Assembly (NCBI GenBank): GCA_964570325.1
Contig: CAZMXS010000002.1
Span: forward strand, 1 to 64,000
Reading direction: 5' to 3'
Length of the DNA: 64,000 bases
Origin: CAZMXS01 sp964570325
GTDB lineage: Bacteria > Verrucomicrobiota > Kiritimatiellia > CAIQIC01 > CAZMXS01
In this document: piece by piece, positions 1-8,309 of the stretch
How positions within the stretch are numbered: the stretch's first letter is position 1
Layout of the letters: each line of letters starts with the position of its first letter
Translations under genes and position numbers: made by a program
The notes under the pieces: model-generated
What the model saw: only the letters and a program-made list of their open reading frames with translations
Database searches by the model: none
What the model was told of the DNA's origin: nothing

Positions 1-55
1 CTTGATTCCGCCCTCTTCCTAGCTATCCCTGCATGAAGAAAGGCCAAAGACGAGG

Positions 56-81
56 AACCGGCGGGCCGAAGCCCGCCGGTT
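56..81 (-). terminator. Hairpin after rplQ, likely end of the ribosomal supercluster
   Basis: An 11-bp perfect stem (56-66 pairing with 71-81) closes a CGAA tetraloop 28 bases after the rplQ stop codon. Read on the minus strand, the stem is followed by a moderately T-rich stretch (CGTCTTTGGCCTTTCTT). This fits a Rho-independent terminator, although the T-tract is interrupted. No other gene is visible in bases 1-109. Confidence 0.7.
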
Positions 82-109
82 CATTCCGGACATTGATCCG
101 GGATGTAAA

Positions 110-595
110 TCAGGCCTTGTCTGCCGCCTTCTCTTCCTTAGCCTTCTTCTCCCGCTCCTTCGCGGGGGCCGCGCCCGCCGATTGATCCCCTTTGGCTTTC
201 TCCTTGCCCTTGTCCGTCTTCTTCTTGCGCGGGGCGGGCGGGACGTAGTTGACCCATTCCAGCATAGCCATCTCAGCGCTGTCGCTGCGTCGGCCGATCC
301 GCAAAATGCGCGTATAGCCCCCGTTGCGATCCTTAAACGCCGGCGCGATCGTGGCAATCAGGTCCGCCGCCGCCGCAGCCTGCCGCAGCCGGGAAATGAT
401 GAGGCGCCGGGCCGCGAGCGTGCCGCGTTTCGCCTGCGTCACCATTTTCTCCGCCAGCACCCGTGCGGCCTTGGCCTTGGCCACAGTGGTGGTAATCCGC
501 TTGTATTTTATCAGATTGCAGACGAGGCCGGCCAGCAATGCCTCGCGATGGGCCGTGGTCCGGCCCAGTTTGACGGTTCTTTTACGATGTCGCAT
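110..595 (-). CDS. rplQ: Large ribosomal subunit protein bL17
   Basis: bL17 sits near the peptide exit tunnel of the 50S subunit. The N-terminus (MRHRKRTVKLGRTTAHREAL) and the GGYTRILRIGRRSDSAEMAM region are clear family signatures. The family core is about 120 residues. This protein has 161 because of a roughly 35-residue Lys/Ala/Glu-rich tail after the VNYVPP segment. It is the last gene of the cluster, directly after rpoA as in the usual alpha operon, and is followed by a hairpin terminator. Confidence 0.97.
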   Translation of the reverse strand: MRHRKRTVKLGRTTAHREALLAGLVCNLIKYKRITTTVAKAKAARVLAEKMVTQAKRGTLAARRLIISRLRQAAAAADLIATIAPAFKDRNGGYTRILRIGRRSDSAEMAMLEWVNYVPPAPRKKKTDKGKEKAKGDQSAGAAPAKEREKKAKEEKAADKA

Positions 596-620
596 GGTTC
601 ATACCCCAGGATATGCGCGT

Positions 621-1631
621 TCAGGATTCGTTGGCGGGCGTTTCACTCTTCGGCTTGAGCATGTCCCCATCAAAGGTCATGCCGAGCGTCAAGCCCAAAT
701 CGCTCAACTTTTGTTTGATCTCGTTCAGCGACTTCTTGCCGAAGTTGCGGTATTTGAGCATCTCGGCTTCCGTCTTCTGAGCAAGTTCGCCGACAGTGGT
801 GATGTTGGCATTGTTGAGGCAATTGGCCGCGCGAACACTCAGTTCAATCTCATTGACGCTAATAGCCAATTTGCGGCGCAGATCCTCGCGCTCGGGATCA
901 ATCTGCTTTTCGCTCTCCTCGAACTCGATCAAATCCTTGTCAAAGTTAACAAAGACATTCAAGTGATGCCGCAAGATCGCCGCCGACTGCGTCAGCGCCT
1001 CCTGGGGCGCAATCCGGCCATCGGTCCAGATTTCCATCACCAGCTTGTCATAATCCGTCCGCCGCCCGACGCGCGTGGCCTCGACGTTGTACTTCACGCG
1101 GCGCACGGGCGAAAACAAGGAATCAATCGGAATCAGCCCAATTTCTTGATCCTCTTTCTTGTTCCAGTCAGCAGGACAATAACCGCGGCCGATCCGGACC
1201 TCGATTTCCGCCTCAAAGCGGCCATCCTTGTCCAATGTTGCGATATGATGATCGGGATTCAACACCTCGACCGTCCCGTCGGTCTGAATGTCCCCCGCCG
1301 TGACCGCGCCCGGCCCCTTGACACTGATCTTCAGCTTGCGCGGCCCGCGGCTGTACATCTTCAGCAACACCTGCTTGAGGTTGAGGATAATGTCCGTGAC
1401 ATCCTCCACCACACCCGGCAGGTTGCAAAACTCATGCATGGCGCCCTCGATCTTGATCGAGGAGATGGCCGCCCCCTCCAGCGAGGACAGCAACACCCGC
1501 CGCATGGCATTGCCAATAGTGCGTCCATACCCGGCTTCGAATGGTTCCGCTGTGTATTTACCATAGGTCGGAGTGGTTTCCTCCGCCCGGATGCTCTTAG
1601 GCATCTCAAAACGACCGATGCGTGTTGGCAT
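621..1631 (-). CDS. rpoA: DNA-directed RNA polymerase subunit alpha
   Basis: The alpha subunit dimerises to seed RNA polymerase assembly and binds UP elements and activators through its C-terminal domain. At 336 residues it has normal length. The N-terminal domain carries the ANAMRRVLLSSLEG dimer motif near residue 40. The C-terminal domain (about 265-320) keeps SVRAANCL and the GKKSLNEIK helix-hairpin-helix. The Arg, Asn and Cys in SVRAANCL correspond to residues that contact UP-element DNA in E. coli, so UP elements should be usable here. It lies between rpsD and rplQ. Confidence 0.98.
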   Translation of the reverse strand: MPTRIGRFEMPKSIRAEETTPTYGKYTAEPFEAGYGRTIGNAMRRVLLSSLEGAAISSIKIEGAMHEFCNLPGVVEDVTDIILNLKQVLLKMYSRGPRKLKISVKGPGAVTAGDIQTDGTVEVLNPDHHIATLDKDGRFEAEIEVRIGRGYCPADWNKKEDQEIGLIPIDSLFSPVRRVKYNVEATRVGRRTDYDKLVMEIWTDGRIAPQEALTQSAAILRHHLNVFVNFDKDLIEFEESEKQIDPEREDLRRKLAISVNEIELSVRAANCLNNANITTVGELAQKTEAEMLKYRNFGKKSLNEIKQKLSDLGLTLGMTFDGDMLKPKSETPANES

Positions 1632-1691
1632 ATCAATAACCTCCCAGGACCGGACGTTACCCGGCCCATATGGTGATGTTCCTGGTTTCGA

Positions 1692-2318
1692 CTACTTGGA
1701 ATACAACTCGACCACGAGCTGCTCGTTCACGATCGGCGCGATCTCGTCGCGGGTCGGAACGTGCAGGATCTCGCCGCGGAACTGATCTTTGTTCAGGGCC
1801 AGCCAAGCGGCGCGACCACGGCTTTCCGCCGCCTCGATGTGCTTGGCAGCATATTCGCGACTGCGCTTGAGATCCTTGACCTCAATCACATCGCCCGCCT
1901 TGAGCACCATGGATGGGATGCTGGCCTTGCGGCCATTGACCAGCACATGTCCGTGCAGCACGAACTGGCGCGCGGCGCGACGCGACGGCGCGAGACCGAG
2001 ACGATAGGCAACGTTATCAAGCCGGAGCTCCAACGTTTGCAGCAGTTTCTCGCCGGTGATGCCACGCTGACGCAAGGCACGCTGGAAAAACAGCCGGAAC
2101 TGACCTTCCTGCATGCCATACATGCGACGCAGGCGCTGCTTCTCGCGCAACTGCACGCCGTAATCCGTCAGCTTGCTGCGACGCTGGCCATGCATGCCCG
2201 GCGCTGGGCGGCCCGTCTCGATCGGGCACTTGGCCATGTAACAACGATCCCCTTTGAGGAAGAGCTTCATGCCCTCCCGACGACACTGTCTGCAGACCGG
2301 CCCAATGTATCTGCCCAT
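1692..2318 (-). CDS. rpsD: Small ribosomal subunit protein uS4, zinc-binding form
   Basis: uS4 is a primary 16S rRNA binder that nucleates 30S body assembly and, in many bacteria, represses its own operon. The start was set at MGRYIGPVCRQCRR. The open frame extends 29 codons further upstream without family-like sequence. The product is 208 residues. Early cysteines (CRQC, then C-x5-C around residues 27-33) identify the zinc-containing form. The S4 RNA-binding domain with ARQFVLHGHVLVNG follows at about residue 100. Confidence 0.96.
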   Translation of the reverse strand: MGRYIGPVCRQCRREGMKLFLKGDRCYMAKCPIETGRPAPGMHGQRRSKLTDYGVQLREKQRLRRMYGMQEGQFRLFFQRALRQRGITGEKLLQTLELRLDNVAYRLGLAPSRRAARQFVLHGHVLVNGRKASIPSMVLKAGDVIEVKDLKRSREYAAKHIEAAESRGRAAWLALNKDQFRGEILHVPTRDEIAPIVNEQLVVELYSK

Positions 2319-2349
2319 AAACTCTGACTCCTGATTTCCTGATTGTTGA

Positions 2350-2850
2350 TTAAACCCGGCGCCGTTTCGGCGGGCGACAGCCGTTATGCGGCATCGGCGT
2401 GACATCGCGGATGGTGGTAATGTTCAAGCCCGCCGCTTGCACCGCGCGAATCGCCGATTCACGACCCGCGCCTGGCCCCTGCACGCGCACTTCCACCTCG
2501 TGCATGCCTTGCCCCACCGCCTGCTTGGAAGCCTCCTGCGCCACCAGCGTGGCCGCATACGCCGTGCTCTTGCGCGACCCTTTGAAGCCGCACCGGCCAG
2601 CCGAACTCCAGGCAATAACATTGCCCTGCATATCCGTGATGGTGACATGCGTATTGTTGAACGAGGCGTCAATATGCACCACGCCCACCGGAATATTCTT
2701 GGCGCCCTTGACGCGGACACGCTTGGTCGCCTTCTCGCCTTCCGGCGCGGCGCCTGGCGCCGCCGCGGCATCCGCCGCCGCCGGCTTGGCCTCGGCCGCG
2801 GGAGCCTTTTCCTGAACCTGCTCCGCCTTTGTATTCTGTTCTGCTGCCAT
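2350..2850 (-). CDS. rpsK: Small ribosomal subunit protein uS11, N-terminally extended
   Basis: uS11 builds the 30S platform near the mRNA exit and the anti-Shine-Dalgarno helix. The family core begins near residue 48 (KNIPVGVVHIDASFNNT) and ends with the typical NGCRPPKRRRV tail. The first 45 or so residues are a low-complexity Ala/Glu/Pro/Lys segment not found in ordinary uS11 of about 129 residues. The start is unambiguous within the 31-base gap after rpsM, so the extension looks real. Gene order rpsM-rpsK-rpsD-rpoA is standard. Confidence 0.96.
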   Translation of the reverse strand: MAAEQNTKAEQVQEKAPAAEAKPAAADAAAAPGAAPEGEKATKRVRVKGAKNIPVGVVHIDASFNNTHVTITDMQGNVIAWSSAGRCGFKGSRKSTAYAATLVAQEASKQAVGQGMHEVEVRVQGPGAGRESAIRAVQAAGLNITTIRDVTPMPHNGCRPPKRRRV

Positions 2851-2881
2851 GGATACCTCTTACTTCGACCTCGGTTGTGGA

Positions 2882-3280
2882 TTAGTCCGTCTTAACCGCG
2901 GCGCGCGCTTCCTTGCCCCGGACGGCACCGACAGTTTTACGCGGCCCCTTGCGAGTGCGGGCGTTGGTGCTGGTGCGCTGACCGCGGACGGGCAGGCCGC
3001 GGCGGTGTCGGATCCCGCGATAGCAACCGATTGCGATCAGGCGGCGAATATTGGCGGCCACCTCGCGCCGCAAATCGCCCTCCACGCGATATTCGGCCTG
3101 CAGGATGGACGAAAGGTTGGTGATCTCCTCGTCTGTTAAATCATCGGCCTTCTTGGCCGGATCAATCTTTGCGCGACGAACCAGATCCCGCGCCAAGGCC
3201 GGGCCAACCCCGTAGATATAGCGCAGCGAAAACTCGATCCGCTTCTTGCCGGGGATGTCAATTCCAAGCACTCTGGGCAT
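2882..3280 (-). CDS. rpsM: Small ribosomal subunit protein uS13
   Basis: uS13 sits in the head of the 30S subunit and contacts the P-site tRNA and bridge B1. The 132-residue protein starts MPRVLGIDIPGKKRIEFSL and contains the helix-turn-helix-like central part and the basic RGLPVRGQRTSTNARTRKG signature. A Lys/Ala-rich tail of about 12 residues follows. It is located 12 bases after the rpmJ stop, at the head of the alpha-type segment. Confidence 0.97.
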   Translation of the reverse strand: MPRVLGIDIPGKKRIEFSLRYIYGVGPALARDLVRRAKIDPAKKADDLTDEEITNLSSILQAEYRVEGDLRREVAANIRRLIAIGCYRGIRHRRGLPVRGQRTSTNARTRKGPRKTVGAVRGKEARAAVKTD

Positions 3281-3292
3281 ATTTCCTCTCCT

Positions 3293-3406
3293 CTATCCCT
3301 GGCGCTGTTTGTGCCGCAGGTTGGTGCAGATGACCCGCACCACGCCTTTGCGCCTCACGATTTTACAGCGCTCACAAATCCGCTTGACCGAACTTCGGAC
3401 TTTCAT
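3293..3406 (-). CDS. rpmJ: Large ribosomal subunit protein bL36
   Basis: A 37-residue reading frame beginning MKVRSSVKRICERCK and ending LRHKQRQG matches bL36 over its whole length. The zinc ligands C11, C14, C27 and H32 are all present, so this is the zinc-binding form. Its ATG overlaps the infA stop codon by the 4-base ATGA arrangement, implying translational coupling with infA. The infA-rpmJ-rpsM order is conserved in many bacteria. Confidence 0.95.
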   Translation of the reverse strand: MKVRSSVKRICERCKIVRRKGVVRVICTNLRHKQRQG

Positions 3407-3648
3407 GTCACACACTCTCCACTCAATTCCACACCATCCATCACCACGCGGCCTGCCGACATATCATATGGCGACATGGCCACGCGAATGCGCTGACCGG
3501 GCCGCAATTCCACACGCCGGCCGACGGCAGCCGCCGGTTGATAATAAGCTACAAAACCGTGGCCATTCGCCAACCGGGCGCGAAAAGCTGTAGTAGATAT
3601 CACACTTTCCACACAAGCGTCCAGTTGAATTATTTCACTGGAACACAT
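3403..3648 (-). CDS. infA: Translation initiation factor IF-1, divergent
   Basis: IF-1 is a small OB-fold protein that occupies the 30S A site during initiation. This 81-residue product keeps the OB core, with FRARLANGH near residue 22 and the diagnostic MSPYDMSAGRVV near residue 58. Its place between map and rpmJ is the standard infA position. It is unusual in two ways. The SGKMR loop, which contacts helix 44 of 16S rRNA, is replaced by an Ala-rich YYQPAAAVGRR stretch. The N-terminus also has extra residues. The start overlaps the end of map by 19 bases. Confidence 0.85.
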   Translation of the reverse strand: MCSSEIIQLDACVESVISTTAFRARLANGHGFVAYYQPAAAVGRRVELRPGQRIRVAMSPYDMSAGRVVMDGVELSGECVT

Positions 3649-4385
3649 GTCAATATCTCCGCTCCCGTCGCCCCAAGCGCAACCGTATGCTCAAAATGCA
3701 CTGACGGTCGGCGATCCCGGGTCACCACGGTCCAGCCATCCGCCAGCACCTCCACCTCGTGGCGACCCAGATTAACCATCGGCTCGATCGCCAGCGTCAT
3801 GCCGGGCTTGAGCCGGGGTCCGCGACCGGGGGGACCAAAGTTCGGGATCTGCGGATCCTCATGCATCTTGCGCCCGATCCCGTGACCGACAAAATCATGC
3901 ACCACCGAGTACCCAGCCTGCGTCGCTGTCGCCTCAATCGCATGCGAAATATCCGACAACCGTCCGCCTGGAACCGCCGCCGCGACCGCCGCCGCCAGCG
4001 CCTGTTCCCCGGTTCGCGCCAGCCGCACTATGGCCGGGTCGCTGACCCCCACCATCACCGTGGTGGCCGTGTCACCGATAAACCCGTCGAACTCCACCCC
4101 CACGTCCAGGCTGACCAAGTCGCCCAAGCGGATGCGCCGCGGTCCCGGGATGCCATGCACGACCTCCTCATTGATCGAAACACAAATCTGCCCCGGATAC
4201 CCCCGATATCCAAAGAACGCACTCCGCCCGCCATACCCCGCGATTCGCTCCCGCGCAAGGCTATCCAACTCCCCGGTGGTCACGCCGGGACTGACCGCCC
4301 GCGCCACCTCCGCCAACACCAGCGCCGCGACCTGGGCGCTTTCCCGCATCCGCGCAATTTCCGCGGGTGTCTTAATAATGATCAT
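3630..4385 (-). CDS. map: Methionine aminopeptidase, type I
   Basis: The enzyme removes initiator methionine from nascent proteins using a dinuclear metal centre. The 251-residue product has the pita-bread fold signatures: two metal-ligand aspartates in SLDVGVEFDGFIGDTAT, the histidine in VGHGIGRKMHE, and glutamates in AIEPMV and HFEHTV. It lacks the SH3-like N-terminal extension, so it is type Ia. Its ATG overlaps the adk stop by 4 bases, and the secY-adk-map-infA order is the classical one. Confidence 0.96.
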   Translation of the reverse strand: MIIIKTPAEIARMRESAQVAALVLAEVARAVSPGVTTGELDSLARERIAGYGGRSAFFGYRGYPGQICVSINEEVVHGIPGPRRIRLGDLVSLDVGVEFDGFIGDTATTVMVGVSDPAIVRLARTGEQALAAAVAAAVPGGRLSDISHAIEATATQAGYSVVHDFVGHGIGRKMHEDPQIPNFGPPGRGPRLKPGMTLAIEPMVNLGRHEVEVLADGWTVVTRDRRPSVHFEHTVALGATGAEILTCVPVK

Positions 4386-5044
4386 TTGCGGGGGGCGCGG
4401 CCCTCGAGAATCGCCACCATTTCGGCCTGCGTCACCGCGCGATCGCGCCCCGCATCCACGCGGATCAGCAAGCCCTGCCGGTCGTAATACTCGATCAGGC
4501 TGGCCGTCTGTTTCTTGAACACATCCAGGCGATTGAGCACCGTCGCCTCCGAATCATCCGGCCGCTGATAAAGCGGGCCGCCGCAGGCATCGCAAACTCC
4601 AGCTGTCTTCGACGGGATATTACGAATATGATAAACGCCACCACAATTACGGCAAACCCGCCGCCCGCTCAACCGGTCCACCAGCACCTCGCGGGCCACA
4701 TCCAGCAAAAACACCAATTCCACGCGGCCGCCATGCGCCGCCAGCACCTCGTCCAATAACCGGGCCTGTTCCGTCGTGCGCGGGAAACCATCAAACATGT
4801 AACGAGCATCAGGGGCGCCGGCTTCCAACCGCTCCGTGACAATTTTCATAATCACCGAGTCGGGCACCAGTTCGCCTTTTTCCATGTATGATTTGGCCTC
4901 GAGCCCGACAGGCCGGCCGGCCTTGACCGCCTCGCGAAGCATATCGCCAGTCGAGACATGGATATAATCCGTGGCCGCTTTCAACCCCTCCGCCAATGTC
5001 CCTTTGCCCGCACCCGGCGCGCCCAACAAGATAATGGCCTGCAT
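4382..5044 (-). CDS. adk: Adenylate kinase with zinc-type lid
   Basis: Adenylate kinase interconverts ATP, AMP and ADP. The start was placed at MQAIILLGAPGAGKGT, two bases after the secY stop. The longer frame would run into secY. The P-loop is at residues 7-15. The LID domain has two CxxC pairs (CRNC and CDAC, about residues 130-152), the zinc-stabilised form typical of many non-enterobacterial enzymes. Length is 220 residues. It forms an operon unit with secY and map. Confidence 0.95.
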   Translation of the reverse strand: MQAIILLGAPGAGKGTLAEGLKAATDYIHVSTGDMLREAVKAGRPVGLEAKSYMEKGELVPDSVIMKIVTERLEAGAPDARYMFDGFPRTTEQARLLDEVLAAHGGRVELVFLLDVAREVLVDRLSGRRVCRNCGGVYHIRNIPSKTAGVCDACGGPLYQRPDDSEATVLNRLDVFKKQTASLIEYYDRQGLLIRVDAGRDRAVTQAEMVAILEGRAPRK

Positions 5045-5045
5045 A

Positions 5046-6392
5046 TCAACTCCGCGAACGCAGTTTGCCCTTTTTGAGGAATCCATCGTAATGCCGCATG
5101 ATCAGGTGCGACTCCACCTGCCGCATCGTGTCGAGCATCACGCCGACAACAATCAACAAGCTCGTGCCGCCGAAAAACGAGGCCACAATCCACGGGATCC
5201 TGAACTGTTCCGCCATGACCGAGGGGATGACGGCGATAACCGTCAGAAAAATGGCGCCAGCCAGCGTGATGCGGGTCATCGTCCGATCCAGGAACTCCGC
5301 CGTGGGCTTGCCCGGCCGGATGCCCGGCACATAGCCGCCGTATTTCTTCAGATCATCTGCAATCTGCACCGGATTGAACTGCGTCGCCACCCAGAAATAC
5401 GAAAAAAACAGGATCATCAGGGCGTATAGGCTGTCATACAACGGCGTGCCGTAGTTCAGCAGCGCCGCCAACCGCTTGAAGAAATCCATTGGAATCATGC
5501 TGAACAACTTGGACGGGAACATCAGGATCGCCTGCGCGAAGATGATCGGCATCACGCCGGAGTAATTCACGCGCAGCGGCATGTAGGTGCTTTGTCCACC
5601 GTAAATCTTCCGGCCGACCACACGCTTGGCGTACTGCACCGGAATTTTACGCTGCGCCTGCGTCACGGCGATCACGCCGGCAATAACCAGAAAGATCATA
5701 ACCAGCATGCCGACCAGATGAAATACGCTGAACTGCGCCACGCCATCCACCGGCTTAAACATGTTGAGTGTCGCCTGCACCGCGCCCGGCAGGCGGCTGA
5801 TAATGCTGATCGTGATAATCAGCGAAATGCCGTTGCCGATACCGCGCTGCGTGATCTGCTCGCCCAGCCACATCAGCAACATCGTGCCGGTCGTCATCGT
5901 CAATACCGTCAGCAACCGGAACCGCCAGCCGGCGAACAACACGATATCCCGGTTGATACCCATGCTCTCGGGATGCTCCAGCGCGACGGCCATAGCATAG
6001 CCCTGCACAATGCACAGGATGACGGTCAAATAACGGCCGTACTGGATAATCTGCTGCCGGCCGGCATCACCCTCGCGCGCCAGCCGCTCGAGGGAGGGAA
6101 TGACCGCCGTAAGCAGTTGCAGGATGATCGAGGCGCTGATACTGGGCATGATGCCGAGCGCGCCGACCGCGCAGTTCTCCAAGGCGCCGCCGCTGAACAG
6201 GTCGAACAGCCCCAGGAACCCGCCGCCGGTGGTATTGCGAATCTGCGCGATAAACTCGCGCAGCGCTACGGCGTCCACGCCCGGGGTCGGCACCAGCGCG
6301 ATCAGCCGCGTGACCAGGATCAGGCCAAAGGTAAAAAAGATCCTTTGACGCAGTTCAGGAATTTTCAGGCAGTTTGAAAAAGCGGATAACAT
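5046..6392 (-). CDS. secY: Protein translocase subunit SecY
   Basis: SecY forms the pore of the Sec translocon in the inner membrane. The 448-residue protein shows about ten hydrophobic helices and the family's cytoplasmic loops. These include GGALENCAVGALGIMPSISA near residue 69 and the C5-loop region RKIPVQYAKRVVG near residue 245. It follows rplO by 15 bases in the usual spc order and is followed immediately by adk. Its partner secE is located about 24 kb upstream in the same transcription unit. Confidence 0.97.
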   Translation of the reverse strand: MLSAFSNCLKIPELRQRIFFTFGLILVTRLIALVPTPGVDAVALREFIAQIRNTTGGGFLGLFDLFSGGALENCAVGALGIMPSISASIILQLLTAVIPSLERLAREGDAGRQQIIQYGRYLTVILCIVQGYAMAVALEHPESMGINRDIVLFAGWRFRLLTVLTMTTGTMLLMWLGEQITQRGIGNGISLIITISIISRLPGAVQATLNMFKPVDGVAQFSVFHLVGMLVMIFLVIAGVIAVTQAQRKIPVQYAKRVVGRKIYGGQSTYMPLRVNYSGVMPIIFAQAILMFPSKLFSMIPMDFFKRLAALLNYGTPLYDSLYALMILFFSYFWVATQFNPVQIADDLKKYGGYVPGIRPGKPTAEFLDRTMTRITLAGAIFLTVIAVIPSVMAEQFRIPWIVASFFGGTSLLIVVGVMLDTMRQVESHLIMRHYDGFLKKGKLRSRS

Positions 6393-6407
6393 GCTAATAA
6401 CCGGTAT

Positions 6408-6851
6408 TTAAGCAATCACTTCACACTTGCCGCCGACCGCCTCGATCTTGGCCCGGGCCGACGCGCTAAACGCATGAGCCTTGACCGCGAACTTCCCTTT
6501 CAGCTCGCCGGCGCCCAGGATTTTGACGCGCGCCGCCGCGCCCTTGACCAACCCGGCCTGCCGCAACAATGCCACGGTAATCTCGGTGTCCGCCGGAAAC
6601 AGGTCCAAGTCGGCCACATTAACAGGCGCAAAAGCCGCCCGGTTGGGGCTCGTGAAACCGCGCTTCGGGATGCGCCGGACCAAGCGCATCTGACCGCCTT
6701 CAAAAGTCGCCTTACGCTTGTGGCCGGTACGCGACATCTGACCCTTGTTCCCCTTGCCGCAGGTTTTGCCGAGGCCGGAGGATTCGCCGCGGCCCACGCG
6801 CACGCGGCGCGACCGGGCCCCCTTCACGTTGCTGAGCGTATGCAGATTCAT
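6408..6851 (-). CDS. rplO: Large ribosomal subunit protein uL15
   Basis: uL15 is a late-assembly 50S protein. The 147-residue product begins MNLHTLSNVKGARSRRVRVG and contains the Gly-rich GRGESSGLGKTCGKGNKGQ extension that threads into 23S rRNA. It starts 13 bases after the rpsE stop. In most bacteria rpmD (L30) separates rpsE from rplO, but here there is no room for it. Confidence 0.96.
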   Translation of the reverse strand: MNLHTLSNVKGARSRRVRVGRGESSGLGKTCGKGNKGQMSRTGHKRKATFEGGQMRLVRRIPKRGFTSPNRAAFAPVNVADLDLFPADTEITVALLRQAGLVKGAAARVKILGAGELKGKFAVKAHAFSASARAKIEAVGGKCEVIA

Positions 6852-6864
6852 AAGTTGATCCTGT

Positions 6865-7380
6865 TCAAGCAGGCGTCTGGCGCTTGGCCGCCGCCGCCTC
6901 GCGCGATTGCAGCCGTTCCAGTGCGTTCATTGTAGCCCGCACTACGTTCAGGGGATTGCTCGCACCGAGCGACTTGGCCAGTACATCCCGAATGCCGGCC
7001 AAATCCAGCACTGCCCGGGCCCCGCCGCCTGCGATCACCCCGGTTCCGGGCGAAGCCGGACGCAGCAACACCGCGGCAGCCCCAAACTTTCCAATAATCT
7101 CATGGGGAATCGTCTTGTCCTTCATTACAACCGGCGCCATGTTGCGGCGGGCTGCCTCGGTCGCCTTGCGAATGGCATCCGCCACCTCATTGGCCTTGCC
7201 GAGCGCGAACCCGACATGGCCCTTGCGGTCACCCGCGACCACAAGCGCACTGAAGCTGAAGCGCCGACCGCCCTTGACCACCTTCGCGCAGCGGTTGATG
7301 TTGACGACGCGCTCGGCCACATCGGAACCGCCATCGCCCTGCTGACTTGCTGATTCCCTCGCCACGTTGACTCCTCGCAT
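6865..7380 (-). CDS. rpsE: Small ribosomal subunit protein uS5
   Basis: uS5 helps maintain decoding accuracy and 30S helicase activity at the mRNA entry. The 171-residue product has the double-stranded RNA-binding-like N-terminal domain (VNINRCAKVVKGGRRFSFSA near residue 27) and the C-terminal domain with GTGVIAGGGARAVLDLAGI. It begins with about 20 residues of Ser/Gln/Gly-rich sequence before the conserved part, so the true start could be slightly downstream. It lies between rplR and rplO. Confidence 0.96.
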   Translation of the reverse strand: MRGVNVARESASQQGDGGSDVAERVVNINRCAKVVKGGRRFSFSALVVAGDRKGHVGFALGKANEVADAIRKATEAARRNMAPVVMKDKTIPHEIIGKFGAAAVLLRPASPGTGVIAGGGARAVLDLAGIRDVLAKSLGASNPLNVVRATMNALERLQSREAAAAKRQTPA

Positions 7381-7389
7381 TGCTAACGT

Positions 7390-7743
7390 TTAGAACTTGA
7401 GCCCGGCCTCGCGCGCCGCGTCTGCGAGCGCCTTGATCCGGCCATGATATCTGAACCCGCCCCGGTCGAACACCACCGCGGCGATCCCTTTGGCCTTGGC
7501 CGCCTCGGCTGCCTGGGCCCCCACACGCTTGGCCGCCGCCAAATTGATCTTGCCGGCCGTCGCCTCCCCCACAGTGGACACCGCCGCCACGGTCACCGAC
7601 TTCTGATCGTCGATGAACTGTACATAAATGTGCCGGTTGGAAATGCACACGCTCATGCGCGGCTTCTCCGCCGTGCCCTGCACCCGTTGGCGCAGCCGCA
7701 TGTGCCGCCGCTGCCGATAATCCTGTCTGCTTTCCAGTTTCAT
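7390..7743 (-). CDS. rplR: Large ribosomal subunit protein uL18
   Basis: uL18 binds 5S rRNA and helps dock it in the central protuberance. The 117-residue protein contains RLRQRVQGTAEKPRMSVCISNRHIYVQ, the standard N-terminal signature, and ends in VVFDRGGFRYHGRIKALADAAREAGLKF. It starts two bases after rplF and is followed by rpsE. Confidence 0.97.
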   Translation of the reverse strand: MKLESRQDYRQRRHMRLRQRVQGTAEKPRMSVCISNRHIYVQFIDDQKSVTVAAVSTVGEATAGKINLAAAKRVGAQAAEAAKAKGIAAVVFDRGGFRYHGRIKALADAAREAGLKF

Positions 7744-7745
7744 GT

Positions 7746-8282
7746 TTAAGCCACCGTTTTCCCGGCCTTCCGCCGAACATATTCGCCCTTGTACCGGACG
7801 CCCTTGCCCTTGTACGGCTCGGGCGGAAAGAATGAGCGGATCCGCGCGCTAACCTCGCCGACCTGCTGCTTGTCCGCGCCGCTAACGGTCAGCGACGTGT
7901 TATCCTTGACCTCCACCTTGATGCCCGCAGGCACCGCATACTCCACCGGATGTGAATAACCAAGTGAAAGCACCAGCTTCGCGCCCTGCATCGCCGCCCG
8001 GAAACCCACACCCTGGATTTCCAGCTCCCGGCTATATCCCTTGCTCACCCCCGCCACCAAGTTGGCAATCAACGCCCGGGACGTCCCGTGGTTGGCCTTG
8101 GCCTGCTTGTCCGTACCGACGGCGCTGACCTCCACCTTGCCGTCCTTGACGCCGGCCGATACGCCGGCCGGAAGTTGCAGGGAGATCTCGCCCTTGGCGC
8201 CCTTGGCCGTCACCTTAGCACCCGCGACCGTCACAGTCACCCCCTGCGGGACGACCACCGGTGTTTTTCCGATTCTCGACAT
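7746..8282 (-). CDS. rplF: Large ribosomal subunit protein uL6
   Basis: uL6 lies at the base of the stalk near the sarcin-ricin loop. The 178-residue product begins MSRIGKTPVVVPQGVTV and contains two tandem uL6 alpha/beta repeats. It ends with the C-terminal signature PPEPYKGKGVRYKGEYVRRKAGK. It sits between rpsH and rplR. Confidence 0.97.
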   Translation of the reverse strand: MSRIGKTPVVVPQGVTVTVAGAKVTAKGAKGEISLQLPAGVSAGVKDGKVEVSAVGTDKQAKANHGTSRALIANLVAGVSKGYSRELEIQGVGFRAAMQGAKLVLSLGYSHPVEYAVPAGIKVEVKDNTSLTVSGADKQQVGEVSARIRSFFPPEPYKGKGVRYKGEYVRRKAGKTVA

Positions 8283-8309
8283 AAACCCATCCTCAGCAAA
8301 AACAATCTA

